This document shows, piece after piece, positions 27,055 through 36,900 of a stretch of DNA of 64,000 nt. Source of the stretch: Acidiphilium acidophilum (GTDB lineage: Bacteria; Pseudomonadota; Alphaproteobacteria; Acetobacterales; Acetobacteraceae); assembly GCF_033842475.1 (NCBI RefSeq), contig NZ_JAWXYB010000018.1, positions 2,091,501-2,155,500 of the forward strand. Direction: 5' to 3'. The notes beneath the pieces are model-generated. The model saw only the letters and a program-made list of their open reading frames with translations, did not search any database and was not told where the DNA came from. A program made the translations under genes and the position numbers. The number at the start of each line of letters is the position of its first letter. Positions within the stretch are counted from its first letter, which is position 1.

Positions 27055-27645
27055 TCATTCGGCGGATCGCCGCGCCGACATCGCCATCGCCAGCGTGCCC
27101 TCGTCGAGAATCTCGATGCTCCCCCCCACCGGCACACCCTGCGCCAGCCGCGTGACCGCAATCCCGCGCCCCGCCAGCCGCTCCGCCAGATAATGCGCGG
27201 TCGATTGACCATCCACCGTCGCGGGCAACGCCAGAACAACCTCGCGCACCGAACCATCAATCCGCGCCAGCAACCGCCCCACCCCCAACTCCTCCGGCCC
27301 GCGCCCGCCAATCGCCGATAACAACCCACCCAACACATGATACCGGCCCCGATACACCGAAGCCCGCTCCAACGCCCATTGATCCGCCACCGACTCCACC
27401 ACGCAAATCATCGGCTCCCGCGCCGCATCGCCACACACCGAACACGGATCGACACTGTCCAGCCCGCCACACACCGAACAAACCACCACACGCTGCGCCG
27501 CCGCCGACAACGCCGCCATCAACGGCATCAACCGACCCTCACGCTCACTCAATAACCGCAACACAATCCGCCGCGCACTCCGCGGCCCCAACCCCGGCAA
27601 CCGCGCCACCTGCGCCACCAAACCCTCGATCTCAGGGCCCATCAT
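27055..27645 (-). CDS. recR: Recombination mediator RecR
   Basis: This 196-residue (195 if the next ATG is used) protein works with RecF and RecO to load RecA at gaps. It shows the helix-hairpin-helix VAQVARLPGLGPRSARRIVL, the zinc finger CSVCGGLDSVDPCSVC and the Toprim domain MICVVESVADQWALE. The C-terminal Walker-B-like end is also present. The start codons at 27645/27642 lie inside the edge of the 304-bp inverted repeat; no ribosome site is visible there. It closes the dnaX-ybaB-recR order that is classic for the family. Confidence 0.96.
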   Translation of the reverse strand: MMGPEIEGLVAQVARLPGLGPRSARRIVLRLLSEREGRLMPLMAALSAAAQRVVVCSVCGGLDSVDPCSVCGDAAREPMICVVESVADQWALERASVYRGRYHVLGGLLSAIGGRGPEELGVGRLLARIDGSVREVVLALPATVDGQSTAHYLAERLAGRGIAVTRLAQGVPVGGSIEILDEGTLAMAMSARRSAE

Positions 27646-27944
27646 GGGAGGCGTCGGCAAAGCCGGGGCGCGGCCCCGGACCCCGGCAAGGGGCTCTGCC
27701 CCTTGCATCCCCGCCAAAGACTTAGTCTTTGGAATCCATTGGTTCGGGTGAGTGGCCGGAGGGTATGCGCCGGCCACGGTCCTCGCGCCCGCGCGATGGT
27801 CCTGCGTCCGGCGCATACCCTCCGGCCCCTCACCCGAAAAAACCGGGTTCTAAGGACTAAGTCCTTAGTGGGGGGTGCAGGGGGGCAAAGCCCCCTTGCC
27901 GGGGCCTGGGGCCGCGCCCCAGCCTTGCTCACACCCCCCATGAT
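27641..27944. repeat. 304-bp imperfect inverted repeat between ybaB and recR
   Basis: The left arm from ATCATGGGAGGCG (27641) mirrors the right arm ending at 27944. Each arm carries the same series of smaller palindromes: GGGGCGCGGCCCC, a CAAGGGGCTCTGCCCCTTG-type hairpin, and CCAAAGACTTAGTCTTTGG or its ACTAAGGACTTAGTCCTTAG counterpart. A GGGTGAG then GGCCGGAGGGTATGCGCCGG block follows. The arms are roughly 140 bases with many differences. This fills the whole ybaB-recR gap. It looks like two head-to-head copies of a dispersed intergenic repeat. Confidence 0.85.
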
Positions 27945-27949
27945 CGCCC

Positions 27950-28273
27950 TCAGAACGGCAGTTTCATGCCGGGGGGCAGGGAGATGCCGCCGGTGGCTTT
28001 CTGCATTTCTTCGGCGGCGATGGTTTCCAGTTTGGTTTTGGCGTCGTGGTGGGCGGCAACGATGAGGTCCTGGAGCATTTCGGCATCGTTGGGGTCGAGC
28101 AGTTTGGGGTCGATTTTCGTCGATTTCAGCACGCCCTTGCCGGTGAGCGTGAGCTGCACGAGGCCAGCGCCGGATTCGCCCTGAATTTCGAGGGTTTCGA
28201 GCCGGGCGTTCATATCCTGCATATTCTGTTGCATGGCCTGGGCTTGTTTCATCAGGCCGGCGAGGTTTTTCAT
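27950..28273 (-). CDS. ybaB: YbaB/EbfC nucleoid-associated protein
   Basis: This 107-residue DNA-binding dimer has the family core [21 protein letters not shown] and [25 protein letters not shown], ending with the typical Gly/Pro/Met/Leu-rich tail ([12 protein letters not shown]). Its start overlaps the dnaX stop by four bases (ATGA), so translation is coupled. Confidence 0.97.
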   Translation of the reverse strand: MKNLAGLMKQAQAMQQNMQDMNARLETLEIQGESGAGLVQLTLTGKGVLKSTKIDPKLLDPNDAEMLQDLIVAAHHDAKTKLETIAAEEMQKATGGISLPPGMKLPF

Positions 28274-30072
28274 GGGTCGATCTCCATAGCGTCGGCGATA
28301 TCCTGATCGGACATCGGGGGGGCGTCATCGCCGATGTATGGGGGCATCCCCGGCGCGTCGGCAAGGGGTGCCGGGTCTTCCGGTTCGACGCTGGCGATTT
28401 TGGCGCCGGGGAAGGTTGCAAAGATCGCCTGGACCAGCGGGTGGGCGAGCGCGTCTTCCCGTGCCGCGTCGCGCGCGGTCTCGCGCGCTTCCACCATGCT
28501 CGGCGCACCGGCTTCGCGCGAGAGGGCGATGGTCCAGCGGTGCCCGGTTTCGGCTTCGAGGAATCGTGCGAGCCGGGCGGAAAGATCGCGCGGCGCGCCG
28601 GGGGAGAGGTTGAGTTCGATCACCGGCGGGGCGAATTTCACGATCCGCGCATCGTGCTTGAGCTGGCTGGTGAGCAGGGCGTCCCGCCGCTCTTCGGCGA
28701 GCGCGATGACGTCCTCGAACCGCGCGAGGCGTGGTGCGGCGCTGACGGCGGGCGGTCCATTGACCACCGCGCGCGGCCCCGGCTCCGGGGTGTCGCGCGG
28801 CAAGATGGCGCGGGGGGCTGCGGGCTCGCTTGCGAGGCGGCGGACCAGATCGCCGGGCGGCGGCAGATCGGCGACGAAGCACAGCCGGATCAGGATCATT
28901 TCGGCGGCGGCCCGCCGGTCGCTGGCCTGTTCGACCTCGCCGATGCCTTTGAGCAGCATCTGCCAGAGCCGGCCGAGCCAGGGCACCGAGAGCGACGCGG
29001 CGAGTGCGGCCCCCCGGGTCCGTTCAAGTTCGGGGAGGGTATTGCCGGTGGCGAGGTCGGGGATCGTCTTCAGGCGCGAGAGGGTATGGGCGAGGCCGAG
29101 CAGGTCCTGCATCAGCACCACCGCGTCGGCCCCCTGGGCGTGGGCGCGGTCCATCACGCCCAGCGCCTCGGCGATGCGGCCACCCGCCACCGCCTCCATC
29201 AGATCGAACACGAAGCTGCGGTCCGCGAGGCCGAGCATATCGCCGACCAGCGTGGCGGTGACGGCGCTGCCGTCGTCGGCGCGGGCGATCGCCTGATCGA
29301 GCAGCGAAAGCCCATCGCGCACCGAGCCATCGGCGGCGCGCGCGATCGCCTCGACCGCCGCCGCCTCGATCGTAATGGCCTCGGCGGCGGCGACCTTGCC
29401 GAAATGGGCGGCAAGGACATCGACCGGAACCCGCTTGAGGTCGAACCGCTGGCAGCGCGACAGCACCGTGACCGGCACCTTGCGGATTTCGGTGGTGGCG
29501 AACACGAATTTCACATGCGGCGGCGGTTCTTCGAGCGTTTTCAACAAAGCGTTGAAGGCATTGCGCGACAGCATATGGACTTCATCGATGATGAACACCT
29601 TGGTCCGCGCAATCATCGGGCGGAACCGCGTCGCCTCGATGATTTCCCGCACGTCATCGACGCCGGTATTCGAAGCCGCGTCCATTTCCACCACATCGGG
29701 GTGCCGGTCGGCCAGGATCGCGACGCAATTATCGCACACGCCGCAGGGATCGGGCGTCGGCCCGCCCGCACCATCCGCCCCGGTGCAGTTCAGCGCCCGG
29801 GCAAGAATACGCGCGGTGGTGGTTTTTCCCACCCCGCGCACCCCGGTCAGCATAAAGGCGTGCGCGATCCGCCCCATGGCGAAGGCATTGCGCAGGGTGC
29901 GGACCAGCCCGTCCTGCCCGATCAGATCATCGAACGTGGCGGGGCGATATTTCCGGGCAAGAACGCGGTAGGCCTGGGCATGGACCACCGGCAGCGCCGG
30001 GGCGTCGTCCCCGAACAGGGACGGTCCCGCAGGCGGTGGCGGCTGGTCATCGTCGTCGAACAACCCAGCCAT
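28270..30072 (-). CDS. dnaX: DNA polymerase III subunits gamma/tau
   Basis: This 600-residue clamp-loader ATPase has Walker [16 protein letters not shown], a zinc finger [21 protein letters not shown], Walker [10 protein letters not shown] and the SRC arginine finger [10 protein letters not shown]. The ATPase core [19 protein letters not shown] begins near residue 30 after a Pro-rich leader. The tau-specific C-terminal region is shorter than in E. coli and ends with an acidic, Pro-rich tail. I did not see a convincing slippery site for a separate gamma product. The SRP RNA gene lies about 30 bases upstream on the same strand. Confidence 0.97.
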   Translation of the reverse strand: MAGLFDDDDQPPPPAGPSLFGDDAPALPVVHAQAYRVLARKYRPATFDDLIGQDGLVRTLRNAFAMGRIAHAFMLTGVRGVGKTTTARILARALNCTGADGAGGPTPDPCGVCDNCVAILADRHPDVVEMDAASNTGVDDVREIIEATRFRPMIARTKVFIIDEVHMLSRNAFNALLKTLEEPPPHVKFVFATTEIRKVPVTVLSRCQRFDLKRVPVDVLAAHFGKVAAAEAITIEAAAVEAIARAADGSVRDGLSLLDQAIARADDGSAVTATLVGDMLGLADRSFVFDLMEAVAGGRIAEALGVMDRAHAQGADAVVLMQDLLGLAHTLSRLKTIPDLATGNTLPELERTRGAALAASLSVPWLGRLWQMLLKGIGEVEQASDRRAAAEMILIRLCFVADLPPPGDLVRRLASEPAAPRAILPRDTPEPGPRAVVNGPPAVSAAPRLARFEDVIALAEERRDALLTSQLKHDARIVKFAPPVIELNLSPGAPRDLSARLARFLEAETGHRWTIALSREAGAPSMVEARETARDAAREDALAHPLVQAIFATFPGAKIASVEPEDPAPLADAPGMPPYIGDDAPPMSDQDIADAMEIDP

Positions 30073-30103
30073 GATTCTCCGATGCTTGCGACAGGAATGA
30101 GGT

Positions 30104-30200
30104 GGGAGACCGGATCCGCGACCCGTGCGGAAACTCGTTGCGGCTGCTGCCTTCCGGCCCTGACCGGGTTGGCGAGGCGCCCGTCCGTGGCCGATCTCCC
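30104..30200 (-). ncRNA. ffs: Small bacterial signal recognition particle RNA (4.5S)
   Basis: The minus strand carries the conserved apical loop GGTCAGGGCCGGAAGGCAGC, complementary to 30141-30164. Flanking sequence pairs into one long hairpin, closed by GGGAGA at the 5' end and TCTCCC at the 3' end. The length is about 97 bases. It would bind Ffh to target membrane proteins. Placement next to dnaX is usual for alphaproteobacteria. The ends are set from the closing helix and may be off by a few bases. Confidence 0.92.
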
Positions 30201-30263
30201 GGAGCGGTTATCGGATTTTTGGGTGGGGTTGGCAAGCATGCCCCCGTGCGCCAGTCTGGCCCG

Positions 30264-31169
30264 ATGCCCGATATCCATCCGACCAGCGCGCTCCTCTACA
30301 GTTCGGCGGCGCTCGACCGCGCCGGCCACCGGCGCACCGATGCCGCATGGATCGCTGCCGCGCGCGCCCGGCCCGATGCGCTGTTCGTGCCCTATTGGCG
30401 GGGCCGGCTGCTGATCGGCGCAACCCCCTCGCCCCATGCGATCCTCACCGCGCGCCCCCGCGACGACGAGGGCGAAGCCAGTTTTCTCGGTCTGATCGAC
30501 CATCGCCCGGTCTTCGCCGTCGATCTCTCCGCCGATGATGCGCCGCTCGATGCACTGGCCTCGCCCGAAGGCGAATTCCTCGACCTGCGGGGCCTCACCG
30601 CAACCCTGCCCGCCACTCAGGCCGGGCTGCTCGCAACCGCCAAAGCCCTGCTCTACTGGCAATCCCGCACCAAATTCTGCAGCCTGTGCGGCGCGCCCTG
30701 CCGCCTCGCGCGGGCCGGCCACACCATGCTGTGCACCGCCTGCGCCACCGAGCATTTCCCCCGCACCGACCCGGCGGTGATCATGCTGATCGCCCGGGGC
30801 GACCGCGTCCTGCTCGGCCAGTCGCATAAATTTCCGGTCGACCGCAATTTTTTCTCGACCCTGGCCGGCTTCGTCGAACCCGGCGAAAGCCTGGAAGACG
30901 CCGTGCGCCGCGAAACCCTTGAGGAAGTCGGCGTAACGGTCGGCGATGTCAGCTACATCGGCAGCCAGCCCTGGCCGTTCCCCGCCTCCCTGATGCTCGG
31001 CTACCGCGCCGAAGCCCTCACCGAGACCATCACGCTGGACCCCGAGGAAATGCGCGCCGCCGCCTGGTTCACCCGTTCCGACCTCGCACACCGCAAGGAG
31101 GCCGGCTTCAACCTGCCCCCACGCGATTCGATCGCGCGGCGATTGATCGAGGAGTGGATGGCGGAGTAG
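30264..31169 (+). CDS. nudC: NAD(+) diphosphatase / Nudix decapping-type hydrolase
   Basis: This 301-residue enzyme cleaves NADH/NAD, and in relatives removes NAD caps from RNA. A zinc ribbon has CSLCGAPC and CTAC at about residues 139-162. The Nudix box GFVEPGESLEDAVRRETLEEVG follows, then the NudC-specific SQPWPFPASLM. The start ATG at 30264 is preferred over upstream codons that cross the SRP RNA. It ends just before a hairpin repeat copy. Confidence 0.94.
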   Translation: MPDIHPTSALLYSSAALDRAGHRRTDAAWIAAARARPDALFVPYWRGRLLIGATPSPHAILTARPRDDEGEASFLGLIDHRPVFAVDLSADDAPLDALASPEGEFLDLRGLTATLPATQAGLLATAKALLYWQSRTKFCSLCGAPCRLARAGHTMLCTACATEHFPRTDPAVIMLIARGDRVLLGQSHKFPVDRNFFSTLAGFVEPGESLEDAVRRETLEEVGVTVGDVSYIGSQPWPFPASLMLGYRAEALTETITLDPEEMRAAAWFTRSDLAHRKEAGFNLPPRDSIARRLIEEWMAE

Positions 31170-31234
31170 CGCCCGGATCACGGCATATAGCGCTCACCGG
31201 CTCGTTGCGTCGGGCGATACGCAGGAAATATCAA

Positions 31235-31345
31235 GGGTTCTTTTTTGCAAAAAAGAACCAAAAAACTCTTGTGGATTTCGAGTCGTGCTTGTGGCGGTGC
31301 CATCGACATGGCTACAACGCATCCGCTACTTTTTTAGAAGAATCC
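31235..31345. repeat. Paired AT-rich hairpin repeat, copy 2 (right half decayed)
   Basis: The perfect hairpin GGTTCTTTTTT-GC-AAAAAAGAACC (31236-31259) is followed by AAAAAACTCTTGTGGATTTCG. The mate survives only as GCTACTTTTTTAGAAGAATCC (31325-31345). The stem closes with GG/CC here but with other paired bases in other copies, a compensatory pattern that supports selection on the RNA or DNA hairpin. Confidence 0.7.
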
Positions 31346-31372
31346 TATTTCCCGTCCTGCGGTGCCTCGTCG

Positions 31373-32641
31373 ATGCCGCCGGTCAACGATCGCAAAGGCC
31401 GAAACGAAATCGCCCGCCGCCGCACCCCAACGACCGGTTCCGCAGCACTCGGGGTGATCATGGCGGTCGTCTGTCTCGATATGATGGCGGTGGCGATCGT
31501 GCTGCCCGTCCTGCCCCGGCTGGTCGGCACGCTGATGCCGGGCGATCGGGCGCGGATCGCGCTGGTGTTCGGCTGGTTCGGTGCCTCATGGGCGATCATG
31601 CAGTTCTTCGCCGCCCCGCTGCTCGGCGCCCTGTCGGACCGGATCGGCCGCCGTCCGGTAATCCTGTGGTCCTGTTTCGGTCAGGCGGTGGATTTCGCGA
31701 TCATGGCGATGGCGCCCTCGGTCGCGTGGCTGTTTGTGGGCCGCATTCTCTCGGGCATCTCATCGGCCAATATCGCCGTCGCGAACGCCTACGTCGCGGA
31801 TATCACGCCCCCCGAGCGCCGCGCCGCCGCGTTCGGCCTCACGGGCGGCGCGGCGGCGCTCGGGTTCGTCCTCGGCCCGGCGGTCGGCGGCGCCCTGGGC
31901 GGGATTGGCCTGCGACTGCCCTTCTGGTGTGCCGCCGCGCTGGCGGTGCTCAATGCAGCGGTCGGCCTGTTCGTGCTGCGCGAACCGGCGCGGCAATCCT
32001 CCACCCCGCCGCCGCCCTTATCGCGCCGCCGGCTCAACCCGCTCGCGCCGCTGCGCCTGTTCGCACGCCCCGGTCTCACCCGGCCCGCGATCATCTATGC
32101 GCTCGGCATCCTCGCCCAGCAGGCGATCCCGGCGATCCTGGTGCTGTATCTGGAAAACCGGTTCGGCTGGCGCCCCGCCCTGATCGGGGCTGCCCTCGCC
32201 GGGGCCGGTGTCGGGTTCGTGGTGGTCGCGGGCGGTCTGGTCCGGCCCTGCGTGCGGCGCTTCGGCGAAGCGGTGACCCTGCGGCTCGGCCTGATCGGAG
32301 GTGCCGCGGGCTTCGCGATGTTCGCCTTCGCACCGCACGGCCACGACATCTGGTTCGCCCTGCCGGTGATCGCGATCTGGGCGCTGTCATTGCCCTCTCT
32401 GCAGGGGATCATGGCGCGCCGGATCGGTGCGGAGGACCAGGGCGGGCTGCAAGGCATGCTGTCGAGCATTTCGAGCCTCGCCGCCCTGATCGGGCCACTG
32501 TTGTTCACCTCGATCTACGCCGCCACCATCAGCCTGTCGCCGGCGCACCCCTGGGCGGGCGGTCTGGCCTTGCTGCTCGCCGGTACCCTGCTGCTCGGCG
32601 CGCTGATCCCGGCCTTTTCAATCGGCGATCATCGCGGCTGA
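31373..32641 (+). CDS. MFS transporter, TetA/TCR-like drug or metabolite exporter
   Basis: This 422-residue, twelve-helix major facilitator has the TetA-like motif A (LGALSDRIGRRPVIL) after TM2, YVADITPPERRAAAFG in the TM4-5 loop, and motif C (GFVLGPAVGGALG) in TM5, the antiporter signature. The start at 31373 leaves a basic N-terminal leader (MPPVNDRKGRNEIARRR); the frame upstream is repeat sequence. It is convergent with, and overlaps by 24 bases, the glycosyltransferase gene. It may export the NRPS-glycosyltransferase product (inference). Confidence 0.9.
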   Translation: MPPVNDRKGRNEIARRRTPTTGSAALGVIMAVVCLDMMAVAIVLPVLPRLVGTLMPGDRARIALVFGWFGASWAIMQFFAAPLLGALSDRIGRRPVILWSCFGQAVDFAIMAMAPSVAWLFVGRILSGISSANIAVANAYVADITPPERRAAAFGLTGGAAALGFVLGPAVGGALGGIGLRLPFWCAAALAVLNAAVGLFVLREPARQSSTPPPPLSRRRLNPLAPLRLFARPGLTRPAIIYALGILAQQAIPAILVLYLENRFGWRPALIGAALAGAGVGFVVVAGGLVRPCVRRFGEAVTLRLGLIGGAAGFAMFAFAPHGHDIWFALPVIAIWALSLPSLQGIMARRIGAEDQGGLQGMLSSISSLAALIGPLLFTSIYAATISLSPAHPWAGGLALLLAGTLLLGALIPAFSIGDHRG

Positions 32642-33928
32642 TACCGGCTGGCGCACCGGCGCGCGCAGCAATCCCCAAGCTTCGAGCTGCGCGATGGCGG
32701 TGCCGACCCCGTCCTCGGCGGCGATGCGCTCCCCCAGCGCCCGCGCCCTTGCCGCGATCGCCGGGGCGAGCAGGTGCCGGTAACCCTGCGCCAGACGATC
32801 CGGCGTCACCGCCTTCCGCGCGATCCGGAGCACGGCCACGCCCGCCCGTTCGAGCTGGACCGACCAGAACGCCTGTTCGGTGATGAACGGCAAAATCAGC
32901 GAAGGGATGCCCGCACGGATCGCGGCGGCGGTGGTGCCCGCCCCGCCATGATGCACGGCGGCGGCCATGCGCGGCAGCAGCCAGTCATGCGGCGCTTCGC
33001 CGATCACATGGATCAATGGATCGTCCCGGCCCTCATCGACCGCGATGCCGCCCCAGCCGCGCGCGATCACCGCCCGCTGCCCCGCCTGCCTGACCGACGC
33101 GATCACGGCGGCGGCAAGGGGTTCGGCATCGCGCGCGAACATGCTGCCGAACCCGATATAGATCGGCTTCGGCCCGGCTTCGAGAAACCGCACGAGCGGC
33201 TCCGGCGGCGTCCACGTCCGCGCGCGGTCGTGAAACCAGTAGCCCGTCACGGCGATATCATCGGTCCAGTCGCGCGAACGCGGCAGGATCGCCGGGCTGT
33301 AGGCATAGAGCGTGCGGCGATGGGCGCGCGGCGCATCGTGCTGCGGCCCCTGCCACGCGTAATCGGCAAGGCCGAGCGGCGCCCGCAAATGCCGGTTGAC
33401 CGGCCCGCACACCAGCGACCACATGAACCAGCGCAACGCATGATAGAGGCCCCGATTGACCGCACCGGGCAGCCGCACCGGCAGCGGCGGCAGCACCATG
33501 GGCGGAATGTCGCGGCACGGCGTCATCGGCTGCAACTGCGCCTGAACCACCGGAATCCCGAGCGCCTGCGACAACGATCCGGCCAGCACCGTCGCCGGCC
33601 CCTGACCGATCAGCAGATCCGCACCCGACGCCGCAGCACGCCCCTCCGCCGGCCAGTGCGCCGCCATCTCGGCCAGATACCGCGCCATGATCCGCCCGCC
33701 CCGGACCACGTTCATCCCGTTCTCGATCATCTCCGGCGCCCGGCGCATCAGCCGGTCGTAATCCGCCGTCAACGGGGCATGGTCGAGCCCGGCATCGCGG
33801 ATCATCGCCGCGAAATTCGTCGCGGCACAGATCACCACCTCATGGCCGCGCGCCCGCAACCCCGCCCCGAGCGCGAGAAAGGGCTGAACGTCGCCGCGCG
33901 TGCCGACGCAGAAAATCGCAACGCGCAT
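32618..33928 (-). CDS. UGT-type glycosyltransferase (GT1-like)
   Basis: This 436-residue GT-B fold enzyme would move a sugar from a nucleotide donor to a lipid or small acceptor. The N-terminus MRVAIFCVGTRGDVQPFLALGAGLRARGHEV is typical of sterol- and lipid-acting UGTs and related to RhlB. The C-terminal donor site reads FIGFGSMF-like (YIGFGSMFARD), then HHGGAGTTAAAIRAGIPSLILPFITEQAFW. It starts two bases after the NRPS stop, so the two are almost surely translated from one message. The acceptor is most likely the NRPS product or its lipid part (inference). Confidence 0.92.
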   Translation of the reverse strand: MRVAIFCVGTRGDVQPFLALGAGLRARGHEVVICAATNFAAMIRDAGLDHAPLTADYDRLMRRAPEMIENGMNVVRGGRIMARYLAEMAAHWPAEGRAAASGADLLIGQGPATVLAGSLSQALGIPVVQAQLQPMTPCRDIPPMVLPPLPVRLPGAVNRGLYHALRWFMWSLVCGPVNRHLRAPLGLADYAWQGPQHDAPRAHRRTLYAYSPAILPRSRDWTDDIAVTGYWFHDRARTWTPPEPLVRFLEAGPKPIYIGFGSMFARDAEPLAAAVIASVRQAGQRAVIARGWGGIAVDEGRDDPLIHVIGEAPHDWLLPRMAAAVHHGGAGTTAAAIRAGIPSLILPFITEQAFWSVQLERAGVAVLRIARKAVTPDRLAQGYRHLLAPAIAARARALGERIAAEDGVGTAIAQLEAWGLLRAPVRQPVSAAMIAD

Positions 33929-33930
33929 GG

Positions 33931-36900
33931 TCAGGCGAAGGCGCGCGCGATGATCGGCCCGATATCGCGCAGGGCGGCGGCCCCGAGCATGTCCTGATGG
34001 CGGCAGTCGATATCGTGAAGAATGAGGTTGCCGTTGACATGACGCCGCCAGGCATTGGGATCGTCCTCGACGAAATCATCCGCCGCCAGCGCCGGCCGCC
34101 GCCCCGCGCGCAGGAACAGCAGATCACCGGCGATCGTGCCGGGAACGAAGCGCTGCGCCAGCGTGAGCGTGGTCTCCGCGACATGGCGCACCCGCCGCAT
34201 CACGGTCTCGCGCACCAGCCCGGCGGGCATCGGGATCTCGTCGAGCGCGTAATCGGCGATCAGCAGCCCGACCAGCGCCTCCATGTCCGAGCCGGTGCCG
34301 AGCCGGTCGGGGGCATAGCCGAGAAACCCGAGCGAGGCCGCGACCATCGCCCGCTCATCCCCCGGCAGGCTGCGGGTCCGGAACGGATAGGAATCGAGCA
34401 TCGCCAGCGTCTTCACCACCTCGCCCGCCGCCGTCAGGCGTTCCGCGATCGCATGGGCGATCAACCCGCCGAGCGACCAGCCGAGCAGGTTATACGGCCC
34501 GCAGGGCTGCACCCGCCGGATGATCGCGATGTAATGATCGGCGATCGCCTCGATCGAGCCGGGCAACGGCTCGCTGAACCCGAGCGACTGCAGGCCGTGA
34601 ATCGCCAGCGACTCCGGCAAATACCGCGTCAGCCCGGCATAACCCCACGACAACCCGGCAACGGGATGGATGCAGAACAGCGCGGAGGCCGCGTGACCCC
34701 GCCGCAGCGTCACCATCATCGCCAGCGGATCGCTCGCCCGCGCCTCATCGAGATACGGCGCGAGATTGGCGATCGTCGCGTCCTGGAACAGCGCCCCGAT
34801 CGGCAGGTCCGCCGAGAACCGCCCGGCCAGATCCGCGACCATCCGGGCCGCCGTCAGCGAATCGCCGCCGAGGGCAAAGAAATTATCATGCACTGAAACC
34901 CTGTCGAGCCCGAAGGTTTCGGCCCACAGCGCCGCCAGCACCTCCTCGCCATGCGTGGCCGGTGCGACATACTCCCCGCTGACCGAAGCCGCCCGCACCG
35001 CCTCGGGGGCCGGAAGGGCGTTGCGGTCGAGCTTGCCGTTCGGGTTCACCGGCAAGGTCGACAGGACCACGAAGGCGGCGGGCACCATGTAATCCGGCAG
35101 AATCTCGCCCATCCGCCGCCGCAGCGCCGCCGGGTCCGGCCAGGTGACGCCCTGCGGCACGACATACCCAACCAGTTGGGCCTGCCCCCTGGTGTCGCGC
35201 AGCGCGACCGCGGCGGCGGCGACCTCCGGCAATCCCGCAAGCACCGCCTCGACCTCGCCGAGTTCGACCCGGAACCCGCGTATCTTGATCTGATCGTCGC
35301 CGCGGCCGAGATATTCCAGAACCCCGCTTTCGTTGAACCGCGCGATATCCCCGGTCCGGTACAGGCGGGAGCCGCTGCCGCCGAACCGGTCGGCGATGAA
35401 CCGTGCCTCGGTGAGATCGGGCCGATCCAGATACCCGATCGCCAGCCCCGCCCCGCCGATATGGAGTTCGCCCGCCACGCACGGAGGCACCGGCTCGCCG
35501 GCCTGATCGAGCACATAGAGCGTGGTGTTGGCGATCGCCCGGCCGATCGGCGGGGCGGCGCAATCGGCCTCGGTCATTTCGTGAAAGGTCGACCAGATCG
35601 TCGTCTCGGTCGGGCCATACACATTGATCAGCCGTGCGGCCTGACGCTGCAACGAGGTGGCGATGGGCGGCGGCAGGGCTTCCCCGCCGACCAGCAGGGT
35701 CAAACCGGCGAAGGCGTCCGGATGCGGGTGCAGCACGGCGCGATAGAGCGAGGGGGTCGCCTGCATCGCGGTCACCGCCCGATCGCGGATCATGGCCGCG
35801 AGTTTCGCGGGATCGCGCGCGGCATCCCCCGGCGCGAGCACGACCGCCGCCCCGGCGATCAGCGGCACCAGAAGTTCCAGCGCCGCGATGTCGAACCCGA
35901 TCGTGGTGACCGCGAGCATCCGGTCGGCGGGCGTCAGCCGCAGACGCTGCACGAACTCATGGCAGAGATTGGCGAGCGCGGGCTTCGGGATCACGACGCC
36001 TTTGGGCCGGCCGGTCGAACCCGAGGTAAAGATCACATAGGCCGTATCACGCGGTACCCGCGTCATCGTATCACGCGGTACCCGCGTTCCGCTCGCAACG
36101 ATCCCCTGCGGTGCCCGGTCCGGCGCATCGAGGCACAGCACCGGCGCGTCCGCGCGCAGGGTACCGGCCAGTCCGGTCGTGGTCAGAACAATAGAGGGTT
36201 TCGCATCGGCCAGAATCATCCCCCGTCGCGCCTCGGGAAGTCCGGGGTCCAGCGGCAGATAGGCCGCCCCGCTCCGCATGATCCCAAGGCTGGCGGCGAG
36301 CACCCCGATCCCGCGCGGCACCAACAGGGCAACCAGATCGCCGGGCCCGATCCCGGCGGATGTGAGCCGCGCGGCCAGATCGTCGGCCTGCCGCATCAGG
36401 TCGCGATAGGACAAAGCCCCCTCAGCCGCGATCACCGCCACGGCATCGGGCGTCTGCACGGCGCGCGCCGCGATCCACGCCGCGACATCGCCGGGGGGCA
36501 CCGGGCGCGCGGTCGCGTTCCAGTCCGCGAGCATCAGCGCCCGCTCGCCCGTCGCAAACAGATCGAGCCGCGCGAGTTCCGCATGGGGGTCGGCCATGAC
36601 CTGCTCGATCACCCGCAGCAGCCGCGTTTCGTGCCGAACCAGATCGGCATCTTCATAAAGCACCGGATTCGCATCGAAATCGATCCGCAACCCCCGCTCG
36701 TCGGACCGGTCGTAAATAAAGATCATCATATCCTCGACCGACCCGTTCGACAGATTATGGGTGATCGCGGCGTGGCCCGCGAAGTCGAGCACATAGTCGA
36801 ACGGTTCGATATTCACGCCGAGGAACGACACCTGCTGATCCGCCCCGAACAGGCCGAGGTCGCGCCGCAGCTCCTCGTAGCGGAATTGCTGGTGGCGCAG

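Noticed and set aside
27055-27816. Longer recR starting at 27816
   Set aside because: The additional 57 codons are translated repeat sequence; RecR family length and core match the start at 27645 or 27642.
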